From positions 1 through 64,000 of the forward strand of contig NZ_JALDPT010000005.1 in the NCBI RefSeq assembly GCF_022695515.1: 64,000 nt of DNA, given 5' to 3'. The notes beneath the pieces were generated by a model. The model saw nothing but the letters and a program-made list of their open reading frames with translations, was not told the origin of the DNA and made no database searches. This DNA is from Phenylobacterium aquaticum (GTDB taxonomy: Bacteria; Pseudomonadota; Alphaproteobacteria; Caulobacterales; Caulobacteraceae). The position numbers and the translations under genes were made by a program. Below, one piece after another: positions 9,012-17,806 of the stretch (position 1 is the first letter of the stretch; each line of letters begins with the position of its first letter).

Positions 9012-10154
9012 TCACGGCGACTCGTTCGAGAAGATGATCGTGCCGGAGGCCGCGAACATGCCGCCGACGCCGTGGCTGACGCTAATCTTGGCGTCCTTCA
9101 CCTGGGCTGGCGCGATGCCGCGCATCTGCCGCACGCTCTCCTGCAGGGCGTACATGCCGTACATGCCCGAGTGCATGTAGGACAGGCCGCCGCCGTTGGT
9201 GTTGAGCGGCAGCTTGCCGCCGATCGCAGTGTTGCGCTCGCGGATGAAGTCCTTGGCCTCGCCGGGCTTCACGAAACCCAGATCCTCCAGGCCGTAGAGC
9301 GGCAGGTGGGCGAAGGCGTCATAGATCATCAGGTGGTCGACATCGGCATGCTTGATGCCCGCCTCATCGAACGCCTTCTTACCGGAGACGCGGAAGGCCT
9401 TGGAGGTGTTGAAGTCCTCCATCTGGCTGACCATCGGGGTCTCGACGCTCTCGCCCGTGCCCAGCACATAGACCGGCTTGTTCGGGAAATCCTTGGCCCG
9501 GTCGGCGCTGGTGACGATGAGCGCGCCGCCGCCGTCGGTGACGAGGCAGCACATCAGCATGCGGAACGGCCAGGCGATCATCGGCGAATTGAGTACGTCG
9601 TCGACGGTGATCGGGTCCTTGAAGCTGGAGCGCGGATTGAGCGCAGCCCATTCCCGCTGGACCACCGAGACCATGGCCAGGTCTTCCTCGGTCACCCCGT
9701 GGGTCTTCATGTAGCGAAGCACGGGGATCGTGAACATGGTCGGCGGGCTGGTCACGCCATAGGGCAGCTCGAACTGGCCCATCAGGCTGGATGGCGAGCG
9801 GGCGAAGCCGCCGGCGCCGACCCGGGAGCGTCCGGATTCGCCGTGGGTGATCAGGATGGTCTTGGCCAGGCCCGCATTGATCGCCGCGGCCGCATGGCGG
9901 ACGTGCAGCATGAAGGAGCAGCCGCCGACGCTGGTGCCGTCGGCATAGGTCGGCGTGATCCCCAGATAGTGGGCGAGCTCGACGGGGCTGATGCCCGCGG
10001 TGGCGACGCCATCGATGTCGGAAGGCTTAAGCCCCGCATCCTTCATGGCGTTGAGCGCGGCGTCGGCGTGCAGGCCGATCACGGAGACGTCCGGGATCTT
10101 GCCCATTTTCGTGGTTTCGGCGGCGCCCACGATGGCGACGGATTTCTGTTGCAT
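9012..10154 (-). CDS. Thiolase-family protein (SCP-x / acetyl-CoA acetyltransferase-like)
   Basis: 380 residues. The nucleophile Cys sits in VGGCSFMLHV (about residue 83), and the C-terminal half has VSHGVGGMFAASG in place of the second-Cys loop of classical thiolases. This pattern fits the lipid-transfer/SCP-x group, which performs retro-aldol or thiolytic cleavage in steroid and branched-chain degradation and needs a DUF35 partner. That partner is encoded immediately upstream (10164-10568), 9 bases away. It probably acts on CoA thioesters in the cytoplasm; the exact substrate is unknown. Confidence 0.88.
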   Translation of the reverse strand: MQQKSVAIVGAAETTKMGKIPDVSVIGLHADAALNAMKDAGLKPSDIDGVATAGISPVELAHYLGITPTYADGTSVGGCSFMLHVRHAAAAINAGLAKTILITHGESGRSRVGAGGFARSPSSLMGQFELPYGVTSPPTMFTIPVLRYMKTHGVTEEDLAMVSVVQREWAALNPRSSFKDPITVDDVLNSPMIAWPFRMLMCCLVTDGGGALIVTSADRAKDFPNKPVYVLGTGESVETPMVSQMEDFNTSKAFRVSGKKAFDEAGIKHADVDHLMIYDAFAHLPLYGLEDLGFVKPGEAKDFIRERNTAIGGKLPLNTNGGGLSYMHSGMYGMYALQESVRQMRGIAPAQVKDAKISVSHGVGGMFAASGTIIFSNESP

Positions 10155-10163
10155 GGTCGCGCC

Positions 10164-10568
10164 TCAGCCCTTCGCCGGTTGGAACAGGGGCAGGGAGATG
10201 TCGTCGTTCTGCTTTTCGAAGACGACCTCCACGGCCATGTCGAGTTGCAGCGCCTCAGGCGTCTGCGGGCAGCCGACGATGTTGGTCATCAGGCGCGGGC
10301 CCTCGGACAGCTCCACCACCGCGATCGAGTGCGGCTCGGTCCCCATGGCCGGGTGGGGCCGATGGTTGATGACGTAGGAATAGAGGAATCCCTTGCCTGA
10401 GGCCTTGTAGACCTCGACGTTGCGGCTGGCGCACTTGGGGCAGAAGGCCCGGGGCGGGAAGTAGCTGTGGGCGCAGTCGACGCAACGCTGCAGACGCAGC
10501 TCGCCGTCCTTGCACCCCTCCCAGAAATGCCGGGTCTCCGGCGTGGGTTCGGGCAGAATACGGGGCAT
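10164..10568 (-). CDS. DUF35 zinc-ribbon/OB-fold partner of the thiolase
   Basis: 134 residues: an N-terminal rubredoxin-like zinc ribbon with two Cys pairs (QRCVDCAHSYF and FCPKCASRN, residues about 29-52) followed by an OB-fold. This is the usual small subunit that binds acyl-CoA and stabilises SCP-x-type thiolases or MaoC-like enzymes. It is first in a two-gene operon with the thiolase. The gene ends 9 bases before the thiolase ATG. Confidence 0.92.
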   Translation of the reverse strand: MPRILPEPTPETRHFWEGCKDGELRLQRCVDCAHSYFPPRAFCPKCASRNVEVYKASGKGFLYSYVINHRPHPAMGTEPHSIAVVELSEGPRLMTNIVGCPQTPEALQLDMAVEVVFEKQNDDISLPLFQPAKG

Positions 10569-10679
10569 GTAAAATCGGTCCCTAATCGAAAATGGCTGTG
10601 GTCTTGGCCCTCAAACGAGGGCGGCGCAGCAAAGCCGAGGTCGGGCCCCGTGTCGATGGGGTACGTTGCGGGATCGACC

Positions 10680-11123
10680 TTAAGAGGGCGGACTTTCGAA
10701 GCGCCCATGGGGGCCGTAGCCGTGATCCAGGTCCGGGTACCAGCAGGCGTCCTCGGCGCGATGCCGTGATCCGACCTCGAGCACCACCGCCTCCCGGTCC
10801 GTCCTGTTCTGCAGGTGGTGGCCGTTGCGGACGCCTGCCGCAAAGCCCGCCGCCTCGCCGGCCCGCAGGACGGTCTCGCCGCCGTCTTCGACCAGCACCA
10901 CCTCGCCCTCGACCACCCAGACGAACTCGTCCTCGACCGTGTGCCAGTGGCGCTGGCTGGACCATCCGCCGGGCGGAATGCGGGTGAGGTTAACTCCGAA
11001 CTGGCTGAGCCCCGCCGCCGCGCCGAGCTTCCAGCGTTTCAACCCCAGACAGGGCTGATCCAAGGGCGGATCATAGCTTGAGCCCTCGCGCAGCTCGGTC
11101 CGGGCGATGTCGATCTTCGGCAT
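10680..11123 (-). CDS. Cupin-domain protein
   Basis: 147 residues with one cupin barrel. Metal-ligand positions are recognisable: [16 protein letters not shown] (first cupin motif, two His and a Glu) and a later His in NGHHLQN. The WSSQRHWH motif is common in small cupins of unknown function that act on sugars or aromatic compounds. It is separated from the DUF35 gene by 111 bases and reads the same way, so it may or may not be in that operon. No substrate can be assigned. Confidence 0.85.
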   Translation of the reverse strand: MPKIDIARTELREGSSYDPPLDQPCLGLKRWKLGAAAGLSQFGVNLTRIPPGGWSSQRHWHTVEDEFVWVVEGEVVLVEDGGETVLRAGEAAGFAAGVRNGHHLQNRTDREAVVLEVGSRHRAEDACWYPDLDHGYGPHGRFESPPS

Positions 11124-11159
11124 GGGCGGTCTCCGACTTGAGCGCCGTCACCCTATCCG

Positions 11160-11178
11160 CTCCCCGTCAAATGGGGAG
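11160..11178. repeat. Short hairpin of the CTCCCC...GGGGAG family
   Basis: CTCCCC - seven bases - GGGGAG. It lies between the divergent cupin and hisC genes and resembles one arm of the larger inverted elements at 41496, 49440 and 59001. Confidence 0.6.
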
Positions 11179-11251
11179 AGGGGGTTGCAGGCGCCTTGCC
11201 TTGCGGCGCTCGTCCCCGCAAACACGGATCGCCCTCAAACTGGACCCCGCC

Positions 11252-12313
11252 ATGAGCCGCTTCTGGAGCGATCTGACCCATACGCTTTCGCCCTATGTGC
11301 CGGGCGAGCAGCCGCGCATCGAGGGTCTGATCAAGCTCAACACCAATGAGAGCCCCTACGCCCCCTCCCCGCGCGTGCTGGAGGCGGTGGCGGCCGCGGC
11401 GAGCGACAGCCTGCGGCTCTATCCGGATCCGGCCTCCACGGCGCTGCGCGAGGCGCTGGCCGCCTATCACGGACTGACGGCGGATCAGGTGTTCGTGGGC
11501 AATGGATCCGACGAGGTGCTGGCCCACGCCTTCGCGGCCCTGCTCAAGCACGAGGGGCCGCTCAAGTTTCCGGACATCAGCTACAGCTTCTACCCGGTCT
11601 ATGCCCGGCTGTTCGGGATTGCGACTGAGACCGTTCCCCTGGATGCGGCGTTCCGAATCCGGGTCGCCGACTATGACGGCCCCACGGGCGCGATCATCCT
11701 GCCCAATCCCAACGCCCCCACGGGCATGGCGCTGGACCGCGCCGAGATCGCCGAACTGCTGGCTCGGCATGCCGATACTCCCGTGGTGATCGACGAGGCC
11801 TATGTGGATTTCGGGGCCGAGACCGCTATTCCGCTGATCGCTGCGCACCCGAACCTGCTGGTGGTGCGGACCATGTCCAAGTCGCGGTCCCTGGCCGGTC
11901 TGCGGGTCGGCTACGCCCTGGGCCACCCGGACCTGATCCAGGCCCTGACCCGGGTGAAGGACAGCTTCAATTCCTATCCGCTCGGCCGGCCCGCCCAGGC
12001 CGGCGCCCTGGCCTCCATCGGCGACGAGGCGCAGTTCCAGGCCGATCTGGCCCGGATCATCGCCACGCGAGCGCGCATGACGCGGGGGCTGGACGCCCTG
12101 GGCTTCGAGGTCCTGCCCTCGGCCGCCAATTTCGTCTTCGCGCGGCATGGCGCGCGGCCGGGCGCCGAGATCGCCCAGGCCCTGAGGGACCGGGCGATCC
12201 TGGTGCGCCGCTTCGACGCCCCGCGCATCGCCGACCATCTGAGGATCACGGTGGGGACCGAGGACCAGACCGACCGGCTGCTGGCGGCGCTCGCCGAAAT
12301 CCTGGCGGCTTAG
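11252..12313 (+). CDS. hisC: Histidinol-phosphate aminotransferase-type PLP enzyme
   Basis: 353 residues, the normal HisC length, from the ATG of MSRFW; the open frame upstream to 11078 overlaps the cupin gene and is unlikely to be coding. Family features are [14 protein letters not shown] near the N-terminus, GNGSDEV, NPNAPTG, DEAYVDF and the PLP lysine in [19 protein letters not shown]. It converts imidazole-acetol phosphate to histidinol phosphate, though members of this group can also transaminate aromatic amino acids. It is not near other his genes. The stop overlaps the convergent gene by 4 bases. Confidence 0.88.
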   Translation: MSRFWSDLTHTLSPYVPGEQPRIEGLIKLNTNESPYAPSPRVLEAVAAAASDSLRLYPDPASTALREALAAYHGLTADQVFVGNGSDEVLAHAFAALLKHEGPLKFPDISYSFYPVYARLFGIATETVPLDAAFRIRVADYDGPTGAIILPNPNAPTGMALDRAEIAELLARHADTPVVIDEAYVDFGAETAIPLIAAHPNLLVVRTMSKSRSLAGLRVGYALGHPDLIQALTRVKDSFNSYPLGRPAQAGALASIGDEAQFQADLARIIATRARMTRGLDALGFEVLPSAANFVFARHGARPGAEIAQALRDRAILVRRFDAPRIADHLRITVGTEDQTDRLLAALAEILAA

Positions 12314-12666
12314 CGGGCGTCCTTCAGATAGATCACCTGGGTCCGATGCGCGGAGATCAGGTGGCCGATCAGGAAGCCAAGCCCCGCCGCCGCCGCCAGG
12401 GCCACGGCCGGCCGCTCGCGCACCGCGCCCACCGTCTGCACGCCGCGACGGACCGCCTGATCGCGCATGACGTCATAGCCCTCCCGCGCCTTGGCCAGGA
12501 GTTCCTCGGTCACGTCCTCCAGGGTCGCGCGGGCCTCCTTGAGGAAGCGGCTCGTGGCCGCCTTCACCTGGGGTTCGACCGCGGCCAGATCCTCGGCCGC
12601 GTCAGACAGGGCCTCGGCTACAGTGGACTGGATCCCATTGGGTCGAGAATTCAAATGTTCGGACAT
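12310..12666 (-). CDS. DUF883/ElaB-like inner-membrane-anchored protein
   Basis: 118 residues from the ATG at 12666, which has GGAGG six bases upstream. A long amphipathic helical region (about 15-85) ends in the phrase [22 protein letters not shown], a single C-terminal membrane segment with the ERP...GFLIG pattern of ElaB/YqjD/DUF883 proteins. Those proteins associate with ribosomes and the membrane in stationary phase in enterics; the role here is inferred. It converges on hisC with a 4-base overlap of stops. Confidence 0.75.
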   Translation of the reverse strand: MSEHLNSRPNGIQSTVAEALSDAAEDLAAVEPQVKAATSRFLKEARATLEDVTEELLAKAREGYDVMRDQAVRRGVQTVGAVRERPAVALAAAAGLGFLIGHLISAHRTQVIYLKDAR

Positions 12667-12733
12667 CGCCGCCTCCGGGCTGAAATGCGCACCGCGCCTC
12701 CACACCAAATCCCGTCGCGGGCCGGAGGTTCCT

Positions 12734-13273
12734 TCAGGCCAGGCGGGTCCGCAACGCCGGCAGATCGTCCCAGGCCAGCCCGATGTTCTGGGACTTCCAG
12801 ACTGGGCCGGGATCGGTGAACCGCCCGATCTCGCGGCCGCCGAGGGCGGCGTAGAAGGCCCGCGCCGGGGCGTTCTCGGCCACGACGCTCAGGGCCAGAC
12901 CCGCATAGCCCCAGCCGGCGATCACGCCGGTCAACTCGGCCATCATCCGCCGCCCGAGGCCCGCGCGGCGGAGATCCGGCTCGACATAGAGGTGGCGCAC
13001 CTCGCCCCGTTCGCCGAACAGGGCCTCGCTCGGCGCGCAGGCGACGCCCACGGCCCGGATCACCCCCTCGGCCTCGACGATACGGCACACCCAGCGGGGC
13101 TTGGGCGCGGCCAGCATCGCCGTCCAGCGCTCGCGGCGCACATCCTCGGTCAGGACCCGCACGGCCTCGGCGGGGGCGATGGCCTCATAGGCCGCGAGCC
13201 AGGAGCGCAGATGCAGGCCTGCGATGGCCGGGGCGTCGGCGAGGGCGGCGTCGCGGATCAGGTTTGGGGGCAT
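12734..13273 (-). CDS. GNAT-family N-acetyltransferase
   Basis: 179 residues from the ATG of MPPNLIRDA; an alternative ATG at 13291 would overlap the upstream gene by 11 bases. The acetyl-CoA-binding motif A is clear: VRHLYVEPDLRRAGLGRRMM, with the following helix and the C-terminal NAPARAFYAALGGREIG. The acceptor substrate is unknown. It is the last gene of a run of overlapping minus-strand genes (DUF4304-like, P-loop, GNAT). Confidence 0.88.
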   Translation of the reverse strand: MPPNLIRDAALADAPAIAGLHLRSWLAAYEAIAPAEAVRVLTEDVRRERWTAMLAAPKPRWVCRIVEAEGVIRAVGVACAPSEALFGERGEVRHLYVEPDLRRAGLGRRMMAELTGVIAGWGYAGLALSVVAENAPARAFYAALGGREIGRFTDPGPVWKSQNIGLAWDDLPALRTRLA

Positions 13274-13280
13274 GGGGCGT

Positions 13281-13889
13281 TCATAGCCCATCTGTCGTCC
13301 AGGGAACCGGTCGCATCGCCGACAGGGCGGCCTCATCGTCGCGGGCGGACGACACGGGCGCGCCAAGCCGCTCAGCCGCGTCTCGAAGCACAGCATCGAA
13401 CGCCAGGGTGCGCGCGAGAAAGGCCTCGATCAGGGCGCGGCCGCGGTCGTCGGCCCCAGCATGATCGCTCTCCGCCAGGATCCGCGCCTCGAAAAGCGCG
13501 GGCGGTGCGGTCAACCAGACCGCAGCGACGCCGTCAACATCAAGCCCCGCCACCCGATCTGGCCAGATCGCTGAACCCTCCAGCACCAGGCGCGGCTGGG
13601 ATTGATCCTCGGCATGGCGCCGCACCAGGGCCTCGATCGCCGGCCACAAGATCTCGTAGTGGCGCAGGACATCGGCGATTTGGGCCTCTGTGGAAAGCTC
13701 CAGATAGTAGGCGGCTACATGGGCGGGAACCGCCTCCCCCGCTGGCCTCCACGGGCGTCCGGGATGCCGCCCGAGGTGATCGGTCGAGGCCGCGGTCCAG
13801 CCCTGTCGCGCGGCCAGATGGCGCGCGATGCTTGACTTGCCGGCATGAGATGAGCCGCCGATCAGGATCACGCGGGGTAGGGGCGTCAT
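13281..13889 (-). CDS. P-loop kinase-like protein of unknown substrate
   Basis: 202 residues starting at the ATG that overlaps the stop of the DUF4304-like gene (ATGA). A Walker A motif stands at the start, ILIGGSSHAGKSSIARHLA, followed by STDHLG, as in small nucleoside or metabolite kinases. A plausible second strand is RLVLEGSAIWPDRV. No adenylate-kinase or shikimate-kinase signature is complete, so I leave the substrate open. A start at 13913 is also possible. The gene is coupled to its upstream neighbour, though function in common is not evident. Confidence 0.65.
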   Translation of the reverse strand: MTPLPRVILIGGSSHAGKSSIARHLAARQGWTAASTDHLGRHPGRPWRPAGEAVPAHVAAYYLELSTEAQIADVLRHYEILWPAIEALVRRHAEDQSQPRLVLEGSAIWPDRVAGLDVDGVAAVWLTAPPALFEARILAESDHAGADDRGRALIEAFLARTLAFDAVLRDAAERLGAPVSSARDDEAALSAMRPVPWTTDGL

Positions 13890-14464
13890 GGATCGGGATA
13901 CAGTGGAGAACATCCAAAGTAGTCACGAAGGGCGGCCACCTTAATCCGCCCCCCTGCTTCCAGACGCCGAGGCGGGTGAGCCAGCAACTTGCAGGCCTGT
14001 TCCGTCTCGCCGAGGCGGTGGAGGGTGATCGCGAGATAGACCACTTCAGTGAACTCCCGCCATTTCCTGGCGCCCGTGCCCAGGTATCCCATCAATTGGA
14101 CGAGATCGTGCATTCGATCGAGAAACGGCAGCGCATATTTCTCAATAGCCGCCGCCAGGTCCGAAGGACGATCGCGCCCTCGTCTCCAAGCGCGATCGTA
14201 CGGCCCCATCAACAGACCGAGCCGTTCGTAGACGGGGTACATCAATCCGCCGGACTGATCCGGCGCGCAGGAGTCCAATATCGCCTCGGACGTGAGATCG
14301 ACGCTGTAGATATTCACAACGGTGCCAAGGCTTTGAATTGTCTGGAGCGAAATCGCGTCGCGATACCCGCCGGCGGTCCGATTCCAAATCGCCCGCCCCG
14401 CTCGCGTGAAGCCTGCGGGTTCAAGCAAGTCATTGACGGCGGAGGTGAAAGACGTCCCACTCAT
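13886..14464 (-). CDS. DUF4304-like protein, possible immunity protein
   Basis: 192 residues. The N-terminal half has the DUF4304 pattern: LEPAGFTRAGRAIWNRT, then DAISLQTIQS, then a beta-rich stretch. There is no signal peptide or membrane segment. Its ATG overlaps (ATGA) the stop of a degraded reading frame upstream that looks like the end of a polymorphic toxin. Toxin-tail followed directly by a small soluble protein is the standard arrangement of toxin and immunity genes, hence the suggestion. The gene looks less GC-rich than its neighbours, which hints at recent acquisition. The family name is given with moderate confidence. Confidence 0.6.
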   Translation of the reverse strand: MSGTSFTSAVNDLLEPAGFTRAGRAIWNRTAGGYRDAISLQTIQSLGTVVNIYSVDLTSEAILDSCAPDQSGGLMYPVYERLGLLMGPYDRAWRRGRDRPSDLAAAIEKYALPFLDRMHDLVQLMGYLGTGARKWREFTEVVYLAITLHRLGETEQACKLLAHPPRRLEAGGRIKVAALRDYFGCSPLYPDP

Positions 14465-14786
14465 TGATAATCCTTGGGATCGTAATAGACGACCCGGGCT
14501 TTTCTCTTGCCTCCCTCGGCGTAGCGCTTGATCTGGCGTGCGCCCGCGCTGCGACCTGAAGGTGTGTTTGGTTTCAACTCCAAATAATACTTCTCTCGCG
14601 CTACGGCGTCAGGGTCTCGCCGGCTAGGTTCTCACCCGTTCGGATCGAGCCGATCCAGATGTCGCGACCTTCGTCTTCCAAACTGCGTCTAGCCTTGTCT
14701 AGGTCGGCCGTCGGTTGTCGAAAATAGCTTTCGAGGCCTCCGTTCACAGCCGCCCTCATGCTTTGGGCTAGGAGAGGGAACGGGCG
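14461..14786 (-). pseudogene. Frameshifted C-terminal remnant of a polymorphic-toxin-like protein
   Basis: Two overlapping frames on the minus strand read as one broken protein. From 14786 to 14601 one frame gives LLAQSMRAAVNGGLESYF ... EDEGRDIWIGSIRTGENLAG and stops (TAG at 14601-14603). From 14634 to 14461 another gives AREKYYLELKPNTPSGRS ... ARQIKRYAEGG ... VVYYDPKDYQ and stops (TGA). A one-base change near 14600-14630 would join them. LELKPNTPSG ... RQIKRY ... VVYYDP is the kind of ending seen in restriction-endonuclease-fold toxin tails. A possible third frame (EPPLGVADKGAGDSARSLS, about 14824-14768) suggests a further frameshift upstream. No intact start exists. The rest to 14925 shows nothing I can name. 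Confidence 0.55.
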
Positions 14787-14925
14787 CTATCGCCAGCGCC
14801 CTTGTCGGCGACACCCAGTGGGGGTTCGCCCGACAAACGCCGAGGTCTCGGTCGCCATGCGCGACCAAGCCACCCAGAGGAGCTTGAGTCAAGAACAAAA
14901 CATGAACAATTTGCGCTGAGCGACG

Positions 14926-15603
14926 TCAGGTGATCGGAAACGCCCGCTCGAACGCCGCCAGGCCGGGGGCGCTGAAGGCCACGACCCGCGAGCCCTCCAC
15001 CCGGCGCGCCCAGCCGAGCGCATAGATGCGGTTCAGCACGCCGGCGCCCAGGGATCCGGCCAGATGGCTGCGGCGCTCGCTCCAGTCGAGGCAGGCGCGG
15101 CAGAGGGGGCGACGGCCGGTCGTGACAGGCTCCACCCCGAAGGCGCGCATCGCCGCGGCGCCGTCCGGCGTCAGGACGAGGGCGCCGTCATGATCCTGGA
15201 TCAGGCCGCGCCCGGTCAGGCTGTCCAGCAGGGCCACGCCCAGTTCGCCGGCCAGGTGGTCGTAGCAGACCCGCGCGCGGCGCAGGCCGGGATCACGGGG
15301 CCCCGGACGGGGGCGAGGCTGGTCCGTACGCGCGGCCAGGCTCATGAGGTCCTCCAGCAGCTCGGCGACCTCGGGCCCGGACAGGGCGAAATAGGCGTGG
15401 CGGCCCTGGCGGCGGACGGTGACCAGGCCGCCGTCAACGAGGCGGGCCAGATGGACTGAGGCGGTCTGGGCGGTGATCCCGCCTTCCTGGGCCAGTTCGC
15501 CGGCGGTGAGCGCCACCCCGCCCATCAGGGCGGCCAGCATGTTGGCGCGGGCGGGGTCGCCCAGCAGGGCGGCGGTCCGGGCGATGTCGGCGCCGAGTTT
15601 CAT
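14926..15603 (-). CDS. ArsR-family transcriptional regulator with C-terminal extension
   Basis: 225 residues. The winged helix is at the N-terminus: [14 protein letters not shown], then [27 protein letters not shown] (recognition helix) and [12 protein letters not shown] (wing). The second half, with [20 protein letters not shown], is typical of a longer ArsR subgroup that is not a classical metal sensor. It is divergent from the two small oxygenase-like genes at 15727-16361, which it may control; the 123-base gap between them would hold both promoters. Confidence 0.9.
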   Translation of the reverse strand: MKLGADIARTAALLGDPARANMLAALMGGVALTAGELAQEGGITAQTASVHLARLVDGGLVTVRRQGRHAYFALSGPEVAELLEDLMSLAARTDQPRPRPGPRDPGLRRARVCYDHLAGELGVALLDSLTGRGLIQDHDGALVLTPDGAAAMRAFGVEPVTTGRRPLCRACLDWSERRSHLAGSLGAGVLNRIYALGWARRVEGSRVVAFSAPGLAAFERAFPIT

Positions 15604-15726
15604 GGGGCGAGCCTAGCGTTCGGCGGACCGGCTCGCCAGCCGGGACGCTTCGCTCCCGATCGAAGCATGGACGCCGGGATCGCCGGTAAGGGAGCCCCCG
15701 AACCCATCCCGAGAGGCGACAAGACC

Positions 15727-16035
15727 ATGACCATCACCTGCTGCATCCGCTACCAGATCGACCCCTTTCAGCGTGAGGCCTTCGAGGCCTATGCGCGCAA
15801 CTGGCTCACCATCATCCCGGCCTGCGGCGGCGACCTCCTGGGCTATTGGCTGCCGCACGAGGGGACCAATGACGTGGCGCTCGCCCTGATCAGCTTCGAC
15901 AGCCTGGCCGCCTATGAGGCCTATCGCGACCGGCTGCGGCGCGATCCCGCCGGTGCGGCCAATTTCGCCCTCGCCCAGGAGAAGCGCTTCATCCTCAGCG
16001 AGCGGCGGACCTTCCTCACCCCGGTGACGCCATGA
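15727..16035 (+). CDS. NIPSNAP-like small protein
   Basis: 102 residues with a ferredoxin-like (dimeric alpha/beta barrel) pattern: [33 protein letters not shown] then [33 protein letters not shown]. The start is the ATG of MTIT; GAGAGG lies about ten bases upstream. NIPSNAP proteins have no agreed catalytic role. It is followed by, and overlaps by 4 bases, a second small protein of the same fold class, and both are divergent from an ArsR regulator, so the three probably form one regulated unit. Confidence 0.78.
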   Translation: MTITCCIRYQIDPFQREAFEAYARNWLTIIPACGGDLLGYWLPHEGTNDVALALISFDSLAAYEAYRDRLRRDPAGAANFALAQEKRFILSERRTFLTPVTP

Positions 16036-16361
16036 TCGCGGTGATCTTCGAGGTCGAGCCGGCGGCCGGACGGCGCCAGGGCTATCTCGATCTGGCGGCC
16101 GCGTTGAAGCCTGAGCTGGAGCGTATCGACGGCTTCGTCTCGGTCGAGCGGTTCGAGAGCCTGGCACAGCCTGGCAAACTCCTGTCCCTGTCCTTCTGGC
16201 GCGACGAGGCGGCGGTCATCGCCTGGCGCGAGGTCGAGGCGCACCGGGCGGCGCAGGGCCTGGGCCGCTCCGGCCTGTTCGCCGGTTATCGGCTGAGGGT
16301 GGCGGCAGTGATGCGGGACTACGGGCTGACGGCCCGCGATCAGGCGCCGCGGCACGATTAA
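16032..16361 (+). CDS. Antibiotic biosynthesis monooxygenase (ABM) domain protein
   Basis: 109 residues, one ABM domain: [43 protein letters not shown] followed by [26 protein letters not shown]. Family members act as cofactor-free monooxygenases or haem-degrading enzymes, but many have no known activity. The start overlaps the preceding stop (ATGA). It ends one base before the stop of the convergent gene at 16362. Confidence 0.87.
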   Translation: MIAVIFEVEPAAGRRQGYLDLAAALKPELERIDGFVSVERFESLAQPGKLLSLSFWRDEAAVIAWREVEAHRAAQGLGRSGLFAGYRLRVAAVMRDYGLTARDQAPRHD

Positions 16362-16775
16362 TCAGACGACGGACGATGCCGTCTTCCGACGCTCTGTCGA
16401 GGCGCGCAATTCGGCCCAGATGGCCTCGTTCAGATCGCTCGCCTCGGGCCTGAGCTCGACCGTCGTGTGCAGCGCGATCAGGGCGGCCATGAGCCGGGCA
16501 TTCTCCAGGCCCAGGGCCGAGAGGCGCAGGTCGTCCTCGGCAGGCGGGGCGGGCGGCGGGGCGTAGGCGGCGCCGCGGACCAACAGGGCGTGGACCGCGC
16601 GATTCTCCTGGACCAGATGGTGGGCGGCTGCGTCCCACGCCTCGGCCGCGAAGCCGAGCAGCAGGGCGGTGAGGCCGAGCGCGCTCGCCCGATCCGCCGG
16701 GTGCACGGACTGATCGGCGTTGCGGACCAGCAGCTGGGCCATCTCGCCCAGGACGGAGGGGACCTCGGGCTTCAT
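16362..16775 (-). CDS. Uncharacterised helical protein coupled to the APH-family kinase
   Basis: 137 residues, nearly all helical, with the phrases HHLVQENRAVHALLVRG and AEDDLRLSALGLENARLMAALIALH. No catalytic motif, signal or membrane segment is visible. Its ATG overlaps the stop of the phosphotransferase gene at 16772-17800 (ATGA), so the two proteins are made together. Small helical partners of this kind are common beside APH-like kinases in actinobacteria and alphaproteobacteria; the joint function is unknown. Confidence 0.7.
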   Translation of the reverse strand: MKPEVPSVLGEMAQLLVRNADQSVHPADRASALGLTALLLGFAAEAWDAAAHHLVQENRAVHALLVRGAAYAPPPAPPAEDDLRLSALGLENARLMAALIALHTTVELRPEASDLNEAIWAELRASTERRKTASSVV

Positions 16776-17800
16776 AGGCGTCCCATCACTTTGAGGGTGG
16801 CCCGATCCTGGGCGTTCTGCAGCATCCAGGGCGGCGCCACCATGATCGGCTCGCGGTTGCCCCCGTCGATGAAGGCGCGGGCCGAGGAAATCCAGATCGC
16901 CTGGCCCTTCACGCAATTGAACAGGGTCCACCAGTGCAGGGCGGCGGGATCGGCCTTCAGGCCGCTGGCCTGTTCCCAGACCGCAGCCGCCTGGTCGTGG
17001 GGCATCAGGCCCCCGGCCTCGGGGCGACCGAAGGACCAGACCGGATTGAAGCTCCAGCCGAGATCCTCGAGCGGGTCGCCCAGATGGGCCATTTCCCAGT
17101 CGAGGACGCCGTGGATGGTCCCGTGTTCGTCGAACAGGAAGTTCCCCGTCCGATAGTCGCCGTGCACCACGCTCAGCTTCTGGGCCGGCGGCGGCGGATT
17201 GGCCCTAAGCCAGCGGATGGCGGCCCGGGTGATCGGCAGGGGTTCGGCCTCGTCATCGTCGAGGACGCCCTCCCAATAGCTGAGCTCCCTGTCCCAGCAG
17301 GCGTCGAGCGCGACCGGGATCATGACCTCGGTGAGGCCCAACCCGGCGGGATCGGCCTTGGCGATCTCGCCCAGGATGGTCCACTTGTGCGCCCCCAGCT
17401 TCTCCAGGGTCGCCAGATAGGGCTCAGTCCACAGCAGGGCCGGGGCGGCCTGGAACCCGGCGATCTCCTCGGCGATGAAGAAGGGGTGGTCCAGCGCGTC
17501 GGAGCCCTCCTCCAGCCACAGCATCTCCGGCACGGGCACCGCCGAGCCGCGGAAGGCGCGATAGGCCTCGAACTCGATCCGCCGTTCGGTGTCGATCAGG
17601 CTGGCCGGCGGATCGCGCCGAAGGATCATCTTGCGCTCACGCGCCGCGCCGTCCGCATCCCGCCAGGCCAGGGTGAAGCGATAGGTCTCGCGGCTCGCGC
17701 CGCCGGAGATGCGGGTCAGGCCGGTGGCCTGGACCTCGCGGGCCTCGGCCATGCGGCCCGCCACATAGGCGGCGATGCGGGATTCGAGCGGCGCGGCCAC
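16772..17800 (-). CDS. APH-family phosphotransferase (ACAD10-like kinase)
   Basis: 342 residues starting with GTG at 17800. The kinase motifs are VVHGDYRTGNFLFDE (catalytic loop, HGDxxxxN) and HGVLDWEMAHLGDPLEDLGW (metal-binding DxE-type loop), with GASRETYRF near the N-terminus. In this family, members beside acyl-CoA genes phosphorylate hydroxyacyl groups so that they can be dehydrated or oxidised, as in mammalian ACAD10/11. The P450 gene ends 6 bases before its start, so hydroxylation followed by phosphorylation is an attractive but unproved sequence. It is not likely to be an antibiotic resistance gene. Confidence 0.88.
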   Translation of the reverse strand: MAAPLESRIAAYVAGRMAEAREVQATGLTRISGGASRETYRFTLAWRDADGAARERKMILRRDPPASLIDTERRIEFEAYRAFRGSAVPVPEMLWLEEGSDALDHPFFIAEEIAGFQAAPALLWTEPYLATLEKLGAHKWTILGEIAKADPAGLGLTEVMIPVALDACWDRELSYWEGVLDDDEAEPLPITRAAIRWLRANPPPPAQKLSVVHGDYRTGNFLFDEHGTIHGVLDWEMAHLGDPLEDLGWSFNPVWSFGRPEAGGLMPHDQAAAVWEQASGLKADPAALHWWTLFNCVKGQAIWISSARAFIDGGNREPIMVAPPWMLQNAQDRATLKVMGRL

Positions 17801-17806
17801 GACGGC

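Noticed and set aside
14595..14640. Programmed -1 frameshift in the toxin-like gene
   Set aside because: No slippery heptamer is visible and a second probable frameshift occurs upstream, so decay is more likely.
14689..14898. 69-codon minus-strand open frame
   Set aside because: It overlaps the toxin-like remnant in another frame, is Pro/Arg-rich and has no motif; it may hold a piece of the same decayed gene but is not a gene itself.
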